From Trametopsis cervina (taxonomy: Eukaryota; Basidiomycota; Agaricomycetes; Polyporales; Irpicaceae): a DNA stretch of 64,000 nt. The stretch spans positions 277,377-341,376 of the forward strand of contig MU278356.1 of assembly GCA_022385755.1 (NCBI GenBank), given 5' to 3'. Position numbers and translations under genes: made by a program. This document shows, piece by piece, positions 33,729 to 46,283 of this stretch (the first letter of the stretch is position 1; every line of letters begins with the position of its first letter). Under the pieces are notes generated by a model. That model was not told the DNA's origin. It saw only the letters and a list, made by a program, of their open reading frames with translations, and did no database searches.

Positions 33729-36334
33729 TTATTCAAATGGCATATCTTGGATGGCTTCTGCGAGCCGACTCCAGTTGGCTGCCACGCCCTCGGCAAATTC
33801 ACGTTCTTCGCGAGCAAAGGATTGGGCACTTTGCGTCAACAGTGTATTCTCTCGGTTGTGCAGCACAACGCGCAACTCGTGCCACATGCTGGATGTCAAG
33901 TCAGGTACAGCTAACTCTTAAGGTGAAGATGCCTGCTTACGAAGCCCGAATGAACACGCGTCTGTTCATTGCGGCAGCAATTGCCGCCTGGTCCTTCTCA
34001 ATATTCCCGGATATTTTGTCCGCCTCTTCTTGCCAACCATCCTTGTGAGCTTGTCTAATGCTTTCCAGCTTCTGCGAACTAAGATCCACGCGTTTCTTCA
34101 GTTTCTCTACTTGATCGCCTGATAGTCTGTCATGACGGATGAACAAGTCTCTGGTAGCGATGTATAGATCCCGCTGGGCCTAAACTACACGGTCAACATA
34201 TGCGTGGGTCTATTTTGTATGCACCTTACCTTTAATGCCTCGAGTGTGGAGTACATCAATACACGAGCCTGGTACCACGTTCAGCGAGGATTGTATAATT
34301 GCACTATGCAGCTTACCCGATGCTCCAGTGCATCACCGTGTCGCTCCGCGTATTGAGCAACTGAGGATACACCTTGTCTGACCCCATTGCATAATTCGCA
34401 TTCATCTCCTCTCCAGCATCGTTGGTTGACTTCCGCAACCACTTTGAGGGCGTTGGTCAACCGCGCAGTGTCAGCCTGAGCATCGGTAGCAGATATGCGA
34501 TTAGGATGCACGAGGCCAGAAAACACAGAAGACGCCAAAGAAGCGGTTTCGCCAGGAAAAACATCATCAGAACCAGAAGATAGAGGCAAAGTGAAGTGAG
34601 ATGGCATGAAGGTCCGCCGTGAAATGGGAGGAGGGACCCGTACCGCTGCTGCTTCGCGCCTTTTGATGATACGCTCCGCTAAGATGCAAATCCTCTGCCA
34701 CTGCTCAATCAGTGACGGTATCTTGCCACGAACAACCCTGTTGAGAAGAAAACATGAGGTTTGCAGTAGGAGGCATGTTGATGGGGAGCCTCACGCCAGC
34801 TTGGCTTCCAAGTCGCTCGGAATTGTCATCTCCTCCACTCGGTCAACGCGCTTGCTTGCAGACTCTTCTTCGTAAGAGATTGCATTGTGCTTGCGCCAAT
34901 TCTCGAAAGACGGCTCTGTTAAGAAAACAGCGAGTACCCCGTCCTCTCTTATAATCGGGTGGTTACTGCAATACTGTCAGTGAGAATGCTGGAATCTACA
35001 CCTGCATTGAACATACACAACGAAGTTGATGAATCGAGCGAGCCCTCGCCTAAGAAGAGGTTACTACGAGTACCTGTATGTGCTGACAAAAGATCTTTAC
35101 CTGCGTTGCTCAATAAAGCTATCATCGGCTAAATCATGGTCAGAACGGCGAGAATTGGTGAGTATGTATGTTTCACTCACGTCCGAGGCGTTTTGGTGGC
35201 AGCTGCGGTATCAACCTGAACGGATACCGGCGTACCAGACAATCCCATAGGATCACAAACTCAGAGTATCGTCGTGGTACAGGTGGCGCGCGCTGTGATC
35301 CACAAGTCAGCGGCACCGTCACGTTCCATAGGAAGATGCCCTACGTCAGTGCCGACCTCATATACAAGATACCTATTCAGCAAAAAGCCTTGCTGTCCCA
35401 GAAGATTCACTGTCACATTCTCTTGCTTGCGCCACCAGTCCTTGGGGAGGCCAGTTCCAGAGATACTCGAGGGTGCTCCATTAGTTAGACTACCATCTCC
35501 GTTGGTCGCAGTTGGGGCAGCGGGTTCCGGGTTCGGAAATCTGGAAACGTTCCAAGGGTCGTCACTTGTATAGCTGCGTGTTGGTATAGGAGCGCGAATC
35601 ACGGGTGCCTCGTTGTCATATGGCCCGAAAGCAGATTGCGATGAAGTGAGACTGCTGAGGTCCAGGCTGGGAACAGGCAAATCATTCTCTTGAGCAAGAG
35701 CAGCGACGCGCTCGATACTGAGGTCTAAGTAAACGGGATGTTTTAGCATTGGTTAGAAAGACGATGATTCAATGATACGTACCCTTGCCGATTTGTGCCA
35801 ATGCCACTAGAGCGAGTGCCACAAAGAACTCAAGTTTGGATACGCGACTGCGCGAACTAACCAAACTAACGATCTAGTAGACGAATTGAGACGGAATATA
35901 TTGGAGAGTGAGAGTGAGCACTCACCCTATCAACAGTAGATGCAGACAGCCCTGATACGCCCAAAATACGTGACAATCCATTCACTGATGTTTCTCCGGA
36001 ATTCCTGGGGTCGACAGCTGCGAAGGCTTCATGATAAACCGCAGGTACAGTCGCGTCCGCTATCACGACAATATCAGCACCACACCCAGAGCGCATGAAT
36101 GTACAGATCGCAGCACGAACCTATGACGGAGCTGAAGCCTGAGGGAGAGCTAATATTCCCTGACGGTATGGATGGTATGGCCGGAGGTGCTGGACTAGGC
36201 GCAGCGCTCCAAGGGTCAAGGCCGTCGGAGTCGTAGACGGAACTGGCGAGCGGATTGTCTACTACAAAACTTGCGCCAAAATTCGTCGAAGATGACCCAT
36301 TATAGGGCTGAGCTGGTCTAGGTGCGTTGAACAT
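33729..36334 (-). CDS. MVP1: Mvp1/SNX8-like sorting nexin (EH-like, PX, BAR)
   Basis: Twelve exons: 36334-36121, 36059-35926, 35873-35783, 35724-35345, 35292-35181, 35128-35101 (28 nt), 35049-35017 (33 nt), 34965-34795, 34737-34317, 34268-34230, 34179-33941 and 33888-33729; phases close, 673 residues. The N-terminus is Pro/Ser-rich, followed by an EH-like module (YHEAFAAVDPRNSGETSVNGLSRIL). The PX domain (about 240-350) has RRYSEFVILWDCL and IPQLPPKR, the phosphoinositide-binding signature, ending FINFVVNHPIIRED. The C-terminal half is helical (LEALKAQRDLYIATRDLFIRHDRL), as in BAR domains. Mvp1 in yeast sorts cargo from endosomes to the Golgi. Three consecutive small exons split the PX domain. 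It is head to head with PRP4. Confidence 0.88.
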
Positions 36335-36502
36335 CGTCTCAGCAGGCGAGGGTCGCGGCCGTAAGAGCAGTGGACTGGAATGGTCGCTCAGGCGCTGGCA
36401 GGCAAGACCGGTAATATGGGCGTCTCATGCATACTGCTTCTCTTGGACACTCTCACCTGGCAGGCTGGTGTCGTGCACACGAGCCGGTATTCTCGATACA
36501 AC
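36335..36502. promoter_or_regulatory. 168-bp bidirectional promoter between MVP1-like gene and PRP4
   Basis: The two start codons face apart, with only 168 bp between them. No TATA box is evident. The PRP4 frame is also open upstream to an ATG at 36380, so the real spacer could be as short as 45 bp if that start is used. Confidence 0.55.
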
Positions 36503-38475
36503 ATGTCTGAGTTAACTCTGGACACGCTTATCGACGATGGAAACTATCTGAGCTCTGAGAGAGCGCGTATGGAGAACAAGGTCCTCTTGGACGAACTTGA
36601 GCGCAAGAAGAAGGCGCGCAGTTTGGCCGTACCGACAGATGACAATCGCGTGAAAGCGAGGCTACGAGAAATTGGGGAGCCCATTACACTATTCGGAGAG
36701 AGGGTATGTAGGGTTACTTTAGTAGGAATTTTCGCTGAATTATACCCGTGTTATTAGGCTGCAGACCGCCGTGACCGTCTTATATACGTTCTTTCTCAAA
36801 TTAATGCTGCTCGAGGGGATGATGCCATGCAAGTTGAAGAAGAATCCAGTGACGAAAGTAGTGAAGACGAAGTACGTCAACTCTCTCTGCTATCCTAGAA
36901 GTTCAATTCATTGATAGTGCCTCAGGTCGAAGAGTTCTACTCGCCGGGTTCGCTGGAGCTCTTAGAGTCCCGCAGGCACATAGCGGAATACTCTCTTCCT
37001 AGGTTGGATTTCCGCTACAGATAGTTTGGTGGATGCCAGTCAGGTGCTTACTGCATTTCTCATCCTTGTTACATTTCCCTTGTAGAGCTCAAAAACGAGT
37101 CGCGCAGCAGCGAATAGACAGCACGATCCCTTTGGGACGCATCATTGACATTCGCAAGAAGATCTTCTCAAGCGTGAAGGTGAATTATTGTGTCATGTAT
37201 TTCCTCTTGAATACTTACCGCTACAATCCACAGAACTTTGCGAACCTTGGGTCGCAAATAGGAGACGAACGCCCTATATCACAAGTTCGTTTCTCGCCTA
37301 ACAGCCAGATTCTGGCTACGGGAAGTTGGGCTGGGAATGTTAAATTATGGAATGTGCCATCATGTACTCCCATACGGACACTGCGAGGTATGTACCGCAC
37401 ACAGCGACATTGCATACAGCTACTCATGCCTTACAGGACACAGCGACCGCGTAGGGGGCGTGGCATGGCATCCTCAGGCCACGCTGACACAATCCGAAGA
37501 CTCAGTCAACCTTGTTAGTGGAGCGGCGGATACCAACCTGCATCTCTGGTCCCTGAACAGGTATGCCCACCGCGCACCTATTATGCCCGTATTTGTGCTC
37601 ACACAAACCTTAGCGAAACACCTCTAGCAACATTAAAAGGTCATCAAGACCGTGTATGTCGAGTCGCGTTTCACCCTTCCGGGAAATACGTCGCTAGCGC
37701 AAGTTTTGACACGACTTGGCGTCTGTGGGACGTCACTACATCGAAAGAGTTATTGCTTCAGGAAGGTCACTCCAAGGAGGTGTATTCCGTGGATTTCCAA
37801 GATGACGGCGCCTTGGCTGCTTCAGGGTAGGAGGCATCTCTTGAACAATAGATACGATGCTAACAGCATATCTCAGGGGTATGGATGCGATTGGTCGTGT
37901 ATGGGATTTGCGAACAGGGAGAACTGCCATGGTGCTGGATGGTCACGTACAGGCTATTCTTTCGATCAACTTCTCTCCCAATGGGTATGCACGCTTCATG
38001 ATCTAATTATCGTTTGCTGACTATTGGAGCCAGGTATCAAATAGCCACAGGCTCTGGAGATGACACTATCCGTATCTGGGACATGCGTTCCCTCAACGCA
38101 TTATATACTATACCTGCGCATCTCTCCAACGTCTCTGACGTTCGTTTCTTCCGAGCAGATGACGGTCCTCTGAAGTCTCCTTCACATAACCCACCGCCGG
38201 CTGACGTCGACATGGACGAGTCAGGCGACAAAGCGAAAGCGAATGCCGCACCTGATGAAGAGTGGAGATACCGATCCGGGCTCTATCTTGCCAGCGCTGG
38301 GTACGATGGCTTAGTGAAATTATGGAGCGCTGACGACTGGCAACTTCTACGTACCCTGCCGACGGATGGAGGTAAAGTTATGTCCGTAGACCTTACTTCA
38401 GATGCCAAACTGTTGGCCTCTGGTACATACAATCGCAACTTCCAGATATTTGCACCAGAAGACCTACCTGTATAA
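36503..38475 (+). CDS. PRP4: U4/U6 snRNP protein Prp4 (WD40)
   Basis: Nine exons: 36503-36703, 36758-36871, 36926-37002, 37086-37179, 37234-37387, 37437-37560, 37614-37826, 37877-37984 and 38034-38475; phases close, 508 residues. The N-terminal SFM-type segment is clear ([26 protein letters not shown]), the splicing-factor motif of Prp4/PRPF4. A linker with acidic runs leads to seven WD40 repeats from about residue 170 ([58 protein letters not shown]). Prp4 holds U4/U6 together and binds Prp3 in the tri-snRNP. An acidic insert interrupts the sixth to seventh repeats. Intron 3 has a weak donor (GTTGGA). An alternative start at 36380 would add 41 residues. Confidence 0.92.
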
Positions 38476-38604
38476 AAGTCGTATTACCGACCGTCATGTA
38501 CGGATGACCTGCTTATTGCTCAGGCTATATATTATTGGTATCCAGAGTCCAGAACAAGACGGAACAAGATGGTACATATTTCTGAAAGTACAGCTCAACT
38601 ATGT

Positions 38605-41397
38605 CTAGGAAGCATAATCGGTCTTTTTGGCAGCGAAGTGCAGCGTCCAGCTGCTCAGCAATCTTTTGCTGTTCACTTGTTCTCCGGTCAAGCTGTAGGA
38701 ACGTCATGATCAGCACATATACGAAGATTAACATCGATGTACTTACCCAGGTGTACCGTATGTCAAAGGCGCGATGTAAATGTATGCCAGCAACAACATG
38801 AAGACGAAGATTGCAAGGATGATAGGGCCTTTGAGACCCAGGTCGGCTTTTGTAGCAGGCCTAGGTCTTGTGGAGGGCCCGCGGATCGAGACAGGATAAT
38901 TGATGGTTTCGCTCATGATGAAGGAGAAGACTGAGCCTGCCACCAGCGCGGATGCAAGGTGGGATGGCAGATAATGATGCAAGAAGAGTTGACGGCCCAT
39001 GAGGAAGAAAGGAAGATAGTGGACCGCCCATACAAGAAGGAAGAATCCGGTGGAGTTCCACAAGCGATTGCGGACAGCTGGATATGAGTGTTAGAAACGA
39101 GGCCGAACGTAAAAGAGAAAAACTTACGAGCAGAAACCGCATCAATCCCACGGCGACGTGCCAACAAATCTGCACCCAAAATACCAATGAAGACGGAGAC
39201 ACCAATAACACAAGTCCACCAGCCGACGATGTTGCCAATCAAGTAGATCTGCTTTTGGCCTTCATTCTGTGTCCAGAAGCTGATACCGCTAACAAGGAAG
39301 GGCCAATTGAACGGCGCGCTTGCGTACGGGTGAGACGCAGTGAGGCCGGCGTTATGTTGCAGCATCAGAATTTGCAACTCTCCAAACTTCTTGAAAAAGT
39401 TCATCGACTTCGGCTCCGTGTGAACCACTTCGTCCTTGTTCTGACCTTCACCGTCTGCGACGTATTATAAATGTAAGATAAAAGGCAGATATGACGATAC
39501 TAACCTTCATTGTTGAGCACGTCGTCAACATACCAAATGGTAGACCTGTCAGCGAGCTCTTTCTTCCCATTCACTTCTTGCTGACTGAACGCCCAGTCCG
39601 GAAGTTGACCAGGGAAAGTCCAAATAGCCACTTTGGTCGGAACATGAACGAGTTTAAAGAGTCCGGACTTGGTTTTCCAGGATGTTCCCGCACTGGTGTC
39701 CATTAAACGAAGATGGAAAAGGGTGTCGTTGTACCGTGAATGGTCATCCTTCGGCCACGTTGTCACTTCTTCATTGGTTGGCATCGTTGGGGAGGCAACA
39801 TCGTGTGTCAGGAGAAGCGTCTGAGTACTGACGTGTAGCAGCTGAACAACGTCATCATTTCTTACGATCCTTCCTCGGCCGGTCTCTGGCAGGGACTTGG
39901 TAGGGATGACTTGCCAGTGGTTGTTCAGGTCATCGTGACCATAGCCAGTAACTTGCTGGCCTGAAACGCTGCGTTAGGACTTGTATAAGCTATCAACCCA
40001 ATAAGGCACTCACCCTGACTACTTATCCGCCCGTCCTCGTATTTCAATGGATAACGTTCAGGATGGGAATGCAAGAAAACTTTCGTGTCTTTGTGCTTTA
40101 TCGTGATGGTGTCGTAATATCGTATTTCTGCGATGAAATATCGGATATTATTAGGATATTTCCCCAACAATTTTACGAAGATATTACCTAGACTGTTCAA
40201 CAGCATTTCGTTATCCCGAAGAGTCTCCTGGAACTGCGGGCTCATGAAGCTGTCTCCTGGCCCAGAATGAGTGAGAACAGCGAAGTGGACCCAGAAGAAC
40301 CACAGGTATAACACGATAGGAAGGACAATAAGTCCAACGGATCTAGCCAAAAAGTGTTTCCAGAAGAATTCCTGGTGATATACATGAATGAAGGGTGTAG
40401 CTCGCTAATGAAGTGCCACGTACCATAGAGTGTCCCTTTTCGACGTCAAGAATATCCCAAAGGTCGATCAACACGGCTATACCGATGGTAAGCACAGTGA
40501 GAATGCCGTTGACCTTGGAAGCCCAAGTGCAGGCCATGAATGTTCCAGTGGCCAACAACCACGCCCACCATTCTGGAGAAAACTCCCGGTACCGAAGCTT
40601 GCGGAACCGAACGTAGCAATAGATCGTGACGGCCATGAAGAAAATGAGAGGTGCATCCAGCAAGATGAGGCGAGACTGAGCAATGTGTGCATTATCTTGC
40701 ATATCACGTTAGCTAGGATATGTGCTGTAGAAGTTTCAACGCACCAAATAGAATCAGACTGGCGGAGAACGCAGCCACGACAGTGGAGTATCCACTCTCC
40801 TTCATGATGGCGTATACCAGGGGAACGGTCAAACTACCAAGAATTGCCGGGAACGCGCGCATGCCCACGTAAGGTACATGATTGTCCGTATAGCTATCAC
40901 CAATGTTGTCGAACTTGAATTTGCCGTCGAACCCAACAAACCAGCCGGTCAAGCCGAAGAGCAGTTTTGTGAGAGGAGGATGCACGTCGAAGTAATATTC
41001 CCTTGAGATGTAATGCGCAGCGAACTTGCCAAAGTGAACCTCGTCAAAGCTACGAAATGAGTACATGGTGGATTGCATTGCCACATCAGACTCACACTAC
41101 TTGGTCGGGGTGGTTGATCTTGAAGAAACGCAAGGCAAAGGCAAGCAAGGTGAGCAAAGCAACAACGACCACACTCGCTTCCTCAGTCTCTAGGACCTTC
41201 TCAATAGAGCTGCGATCCCTCTGTTGAGTGTGAGTTGTGTACACTACATGTTATGAATACGTGTCACGTACAGGGTGTGATGAAGCAATATGGTCATCGT
41301 CTGCGTCGCTGGTGGGACTTATTGAAGAGCTTGTATAACGTGGAGAAGAGCTGGCTTTCCCCCTGTTGCGAATGCCTACGTCCTGAGGACCGGACAT
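38605..41397 (-). CDS. Protein O-mannosyltransferase (PMT family, probably Pmt4-like)
   Basis: Ten exons: 41397-41272, 41220-41096, 41049-40745, 40695-40424, 40371-40188, 40127-40014, 39960-39505, 39454-39128, 39077-38747 and 38692-38605; phases close, 775 residues. The PMT signature is FDEVHFGKFAAHYISREYYFDVHPPL, the DE pair expected at the lumenal active site. The MIR region is ITIKHKDTKVFLHSH ... GRISSQGQQVTGYGHDDLNNHWQ, and the C-terminal multi-pass domain includes HPYASAPFNWPFL. It is an ER-membrane enzyme that transfers mannose from dolichyl-phosphate mannose to Ser/Thr of secretory proteins. The Pmt4 subfamily call is my inference. Intron 5 (40187-40128) is exactly 60 nt without an in-frame stop, so its retention would add 20 lumenal residues. 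Confidence 0.9.
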
Positions 41398-41660
41398 GGT
41401 AAAGGTTGAAGTTGAAGTTGGGAGCGCGTGTGACATCAACGTATAACACCGCGTCAGAGCATAAGAGTCCCGGTAACAGATCTGGCAAGTATAGTAACAA
41501 ATTCATACCTGACACGCGACAAGCCAATAGACGCTTTTTGTATACTTTACTACAATTAGTAGCTTACTTGAGGCGCTTACTCACGCGCGTCGCGTGCTGG
41601 GGTTTCCACCGCGAATACCGACGACCGAAACGCGTCTTGGCCACCATCCCTTCTCTCAGC
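41398..41660. promoter_or_regulatory. 263-bp bidirectional promoter between PMT and MBP1-like genes
   Basis: The start codons of the mannosyltransferase (minus) and the APSES factor (plus) face apart across 263 bp. CGCG-containing stretches occur (ACGCGCGTCGCG at about 41582-41593 and GACGCG/AACGCG nearby), the core of MBF-binding MCB elements, so autoregulation by Mbp1 is conceivable. Confidence 0.45.
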
Positions 41661-44423
41661 ATGCAAGCCACATCGAGAGTCCCCGGCCAGCAGGCACCTG
41701 TGAAAATATATAATGCTGTATACTCCTCCGTGCAGGTTAGATTTTGCTATATGTCCTTCCATCGCAATGCTTACAACGCGTCGTTTTGTCACAGGTGTAT
41801 GAATGCATGGTGCGTGGCATAGCTGTGATGCGCAGACGTGCGGACTCCTATGTCAACGCGACACAAATCCTGAAAGTTGCCGGAGTGGACAAAGGAAGAC
41901 GCACAAAGATCTTAGAGAAAGAGATTCTCCCGGGAAAGCATGAGATAGTGCAAGGTGGCTATGGTAAATACCAAGGCACCTGGTATGTGCAATCGCCCAC
42001 ATATAGATCGCGCTCTCACCTAGCCATAACCAGGATACCGTTAGAACGTGGCCGAGATATTGCTATCCAATATGGCGTTGCACCTCTCCTCTCACCTTTG
42101 TTTGATTTTGTGCCTAATACCAACGCGATCGGGGCTTTGCCACCCGGCTTACCATCGACAATGTCAGGTAACAATGCCTTATTATTGTGCCCATGTGAAA
42201 GTTGAATTCTTATGTGCTGCTATAGGTGTTCTTGCACCTCCGCCTATCATGCCTGGGTCTGCTCTACGCTTACTAAACCAAGGTCGCGCCCAAGGTCTGT
42301 TCACACCCTCCACTTCCACACTGAGTGCGCAAAGAGCTCCTGGATACGCGTCGCCAGGGCCATATTACTCCGCAAATGGCTTTCCTGGAACTGCTTCACC
42401 CTATAACTCGGTTCCTGGCGTATCACCCACGCCTCCTCCCATGCAGCACCAATCGCTAAAACGGACCCGGTCGGACACGAGTGCAGATGGCCGTAATGGT
42501 GCTCATTTGGCGGCTTCTCCGGACATACAAACTTCCCGACCCTCCTCGGTGACGCCGCAGGAACAAGACCATGACGGTCCATCTCCTGCGAAACGCGCGC
42601 GCACTGATGCCTCTGCCGAAACAGCGCCTAATTCGCCGATGCTACCTTCTGCGAACGGAGGTATGTCAAGACCAGATAGTTCACAAAGTACACAAATCAT
42701 CTCTAACGGGAAGCCGCATCAACTTGAGGCAACTGAAGAGTTGCAAGAAACGCGTTTCGCAACGAAACCCACCGTTCCACGCGGGATGGATCTCACTGCT
42801 CCTCTACGTGATCCTCGACGTTCTGCAATCGCTTCGCTCATATGTCAACGAGATGAGCCTAACGTAGTACTGAGCTCACTGCGCGAGATCCCTTCTGATA
42901 ATGCCGACAAATCTTTCGACATCGACATCGTTCTCGATGATCAGGGCCACACTGCACTTCATCTGGCTGCTAGTATGGCACGGCATCAGACAGTTCAGGC
43001 TCTTCTTTCTAATGGAGCCGATGTTCATAGAGGGAACTACAACGGCGAGACACCGCTTGTACGCGCTACCCTTGCCACCGTGAACTATGACATCCAAACG
43101 TTCGACACCCTGGTCGCCGCTCTACACGCGTCTATCCGTACATTGGACACATCGAAAAAGAGCGTCGTTCATCACATAGTCTCTTCCGCAGGTGTCAAGG
43201 GCCGCGCATTGCCCGCACGGTACTATCTTGAGCAGGTATTTTACTGGATAGCGCAACATCAAGGCGGAGATTTCAAGAGTCTGGTCGATCTGCAAGATGA
43301 GCACGGAGACACCGCACTGAATATCGCTGCTCGGGTTGGTAATAGAAGTTTGGTCAGAACGCTCATGGATGTTGGCGCGAATCGAATATTACCCAATAAA
43401 TTAGGCCTAAGACCCAGCGACTTCGGCGTGGAATCGGAGGTCAGCTCTGGGTTCAGTAACCTGCGATAGCACTGGTAGCTAACGCTCAGACAGGAGCTGG
43501 GAGGTGCACCGCGAGCCGAAGATCTTCTATCGTCACTGCGTACCGGGCCTTCTGCGCCTATTCAGAAGAGTCACGATGTCTTAGTGGGTAAGAAGGCGCT
43601 ACATTGCACGCACAAGCGCATACTCACTGTATCGGCATAGATATCCAGGGAATGATCCAAGGTTTGAGCAGTGATTTCGCCGCGGAGATTAAGTCCAAGC
43701 AAGACGGGCTTGATGTGACGCAAGCACACCTACGAGCCGCTACCCGAGAGCTATCGGAGCAGCGTAAACAAATACAGCTGTGGCAGGCAGAATGTGCCGA
43801 GCTGGACCTGGTCACGCAGCGGGCTCGGAACCTTGAAAAGGCCCTGCAAGATGAGGATGACTTCGATTGGACTGGCCGAACTGAGTCAGACGGTACAGAT
43901 GGCGCCGTTGGAGCCGGCCCTGCGTTTGCGAATCGTGGACCAGGGTCAACCTTAACTGGTATCGGCGGATCCGTCGATACGTCACTTGCGCTGGATGATG
44001 AACCAGCACTTCCGACCTCAGATTCGGTAGCCAGCCTAATACGGCTGAGAAGGATGATGATGTGGCAGCATCGCGTGGATAGGCTGATAGAAGAGAGGGT
44101 ATATCGACTGAGAGGCGCCAGCGCTGAAAGGGAGTTCCAATGTAAGAAAATTGTCGCGCTGTGCACTGGGGTTCCTATGGATAAAGTCGAGGAGGTATGT
44201 ATCAGCGTCGAGCGTCGATTCAAGTTGCATCACACATACTGACGCGTGCGGCTTGCTAGATGCTTGAGAGCTTGGTCGTTGCAGTCGAAAGCGAGGTGCA
44301 AGTCATCGACATCGCCCGTGTCTCAGGTTTCATGCAGAAAGTGAGTGATTGCAGTTGTAGCGGACGATGTACTTCTGACATGTGACCGACCATGTATCGT
44401 AGGTGCGCAACGGGGTGATTTAA
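41661..44423 (+). CDS. MBP1: Mbp1/Res-type APSES-ankyrin cell-cycle transcription factor
   Basis: Eight exons: 41661-41735, 41795-41982, 42034-42167, 42226-43439, 43494-43587, 43641-44194, 44260-44340 and 44403-44423; phases close, 786 residues. An N-terminal APSES/KilA-N DNA-binding domain (about 10-110) shows IAVMRRRADSYVNATQILKVAG, GKYQGTWIPLERGRDIA. A Ser/Pro-rich region with basic KR patches follows. Ankyrin repeats (about 400-560) include GHTALHLAASMARHQTVQALLSNGADV and GDTALNIAARVGNRSLVRTLMDVGA. The C-terminus is coiled-coil and helical, the dimerisation region. With a Swi6-like partner it drives G1/S genes through ACGCGT sites (family knowledge). The last two exons are tiny, the final one 21 nt. 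Confidence 0.93.
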
Positions 44424-44731
44424 TATTGTCAGGGTGTTGGTATGCTTTTGGCGGATCGTGGTATTCCTTTCCTTACGACATAACGTAGGCGTTGTATCAA
44501 CATGTATTCTATGCAGTTCTAGAGTGTTTCAAATGTCTTTATATCAAGCTCGCGCATACAATGGAGACGCGAGGACCGCGACCCAATTCCAGACTTACAC
44601 CAGAGTATTTGCGTTGGAGAAGGCGGCGTCTATCCTTTTCGAGATGGCCTTGACCTTTCCGAGCTGCTTATTTCAAACGTCATACTTACCACAGAGGCCT
44701 GACGCGCATTTTCTTACCTTTACCACTACCA
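44424..44731. other. Spacer between MBP1-like gene and acidic EF-hand-like gene
   Basis: Same-strand spacer of 308 bp. No feature seen. Confidence 0.5.
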
Positions 44732-45900
44732 ATGGCTAGCAATAATCATGAAGATGCGGATCCTGCTTTTCTAGCTCTTCCAGCACGACTCCGACGTCGC
44801 ATTGATAGTGCTCTCGATGCCGCGCTTACGCACGGAAGTGAAGCAGACGGCCACAACGATCCACCACGAAAACGTCGCAGAACAAATACTAGTGCCACCA
44901 AGTCGCCACAAGTCGATGCACCCGGTGGATTTCTTTCAGAGGAACCTCCAGCTGCCGGCGGCTTTGTAATCGACGATGAAGACCAACCTATGGGAGGTGG
45001 CTTCGTTCCTGAAGGGGATACAGCCAATACGAACTCCAGAGAATCCTCATTGTCTGCGGCCCCAGACTCTGACCACGAGGGCACTGAAGATGTTATCAAA
45101 CCCACCAGGATACCCCTTAATCTCATCCCGCGAGCCCTACAGCTGCTTGACTTGTCGCCGGACGACGAAGATGTTATTGATGTCTTCAGAAATGCTGCTT
45201 CAGGCTGGGAAAACCGCGGTTCTTCTCATCGAACTGATGAACATGCAGACTCTGCACTATTTGTCAGTCGCAAAGATTGGAGAGCAGTTTGTGCTGCATT
45301 GTTGGATGCTTCCGCACAGGACGACGAAATGGAAGAAGACGTAAACATGGATAACAAAGACGTCCAGGAGAGCGAGGGGTCCGAGGAGGACTATGTTCAG
45401 TCTGAAGATGGTATAAGTGACGACGCTGAGGAAGACGGTTCAGAAGACGAATATCACGAGGGAGGATTCATGCGACCAAGTCCGAGCAAGCAAAGAGGAG
45501 GCAAGGGGAAATCGAAGGCTACTCCTGCTCGTAAAACGCGACGTCGGCGAGGATCCGATTCCTCCGTATTGTCTGATGACGAAGTCAGTACACAGTCCAA
45601 GCACATAACACCCAGACAGAAAGCGGAAAGCCGTCGGATGTTCTCATTATTCTTCCCCGACACTCCCGAATCTCAGCTTGACGGGAGGAGAATCATGATC
45701 AAGGACGTCTCTAGGGTTGCAGAGATTTTGAAGGAGAAGATTACGGTCGAGGAGGTATGAGTTACGCGCTCTATGTTCAATTATACTAAAGCTGATGTCC
45801 ATAGATTGTCGAGATGTTGGAGGCCTTCTCAACGTCCCCCGATAAGTCTATGAGCTTGTCTGATTTCGAAGCTATGATGGTCGCTACACAGATGGCTTAG
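44732..45900 (+). CDS. Acidic nuclear protein with degenerate EF-hand-like modules
   Basis: Exons 44732-45754 and 45805-45900 join in phase 0, giving 372 residues. I do not recognise a named ortholog. A basic patch (PPRKRRRTN) near the N-terminus could be a nuclear signal. Two Gly-Gly-Phe repeats (PGGFLSEE, AAGGFVIDDE, GGGFVPEGD) precede the first alpha-helical pair (LLDLSPDDEDVIDVF ... VSRKDWRAVCAALL). A long acidic region and a second basic patch (RKTRRRRGSD) follow. The C-terminus (AESRRMFSLFF ... KITVEEIVEMLEAFSTSP ... MSLSDFEAMM) looks like an EF-hand pair lacking full calcium-ligand loops. Nuclear location and chromatin or repair roles are guesses. It starts about 0.3 kb after the MBP1-like gene on the same strand. 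Confidence 0.75.
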
Positions 45901-46283
45901 TTCCTTTGGGACGATTGGGGTCATCCAAAGTTCGTTGAAAGAATTGTCGGAATGAGCGTCGGTAGCGGGCGCATAGCTTCGCTGCAGTCGTTTTGAATTA
46001 TGCATTGATATGGAGACTAAGTACGTGATCTAATAGTCCATGTCTTCTATCGAGCTCATAACAAGGCTACCAGGAATAAGACATACAACATAAAATACAT
46101 GCGGTGCATAGAGCTATTGATACAGTACTTGAATCAGGTGAAACCGAGCTATCGATACAATGAGTTGGTCGGGATGGGTATCTGGTGAGAACGACGAGTG
46201 GTAAAGTGCGAACGTGAGACGTGAAAACCAAGGGCATGTCAAGCCAGCGATTAACCCAATAAAACAGCAATCCACTCTCATCC
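45901..46283. other. Convergent 3' flanks
   Basis: Between the acidic EF-hand-like gene (plus) and the 160-residue unknown gene (minus). Nothing else seen. Confidence 0.5.
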
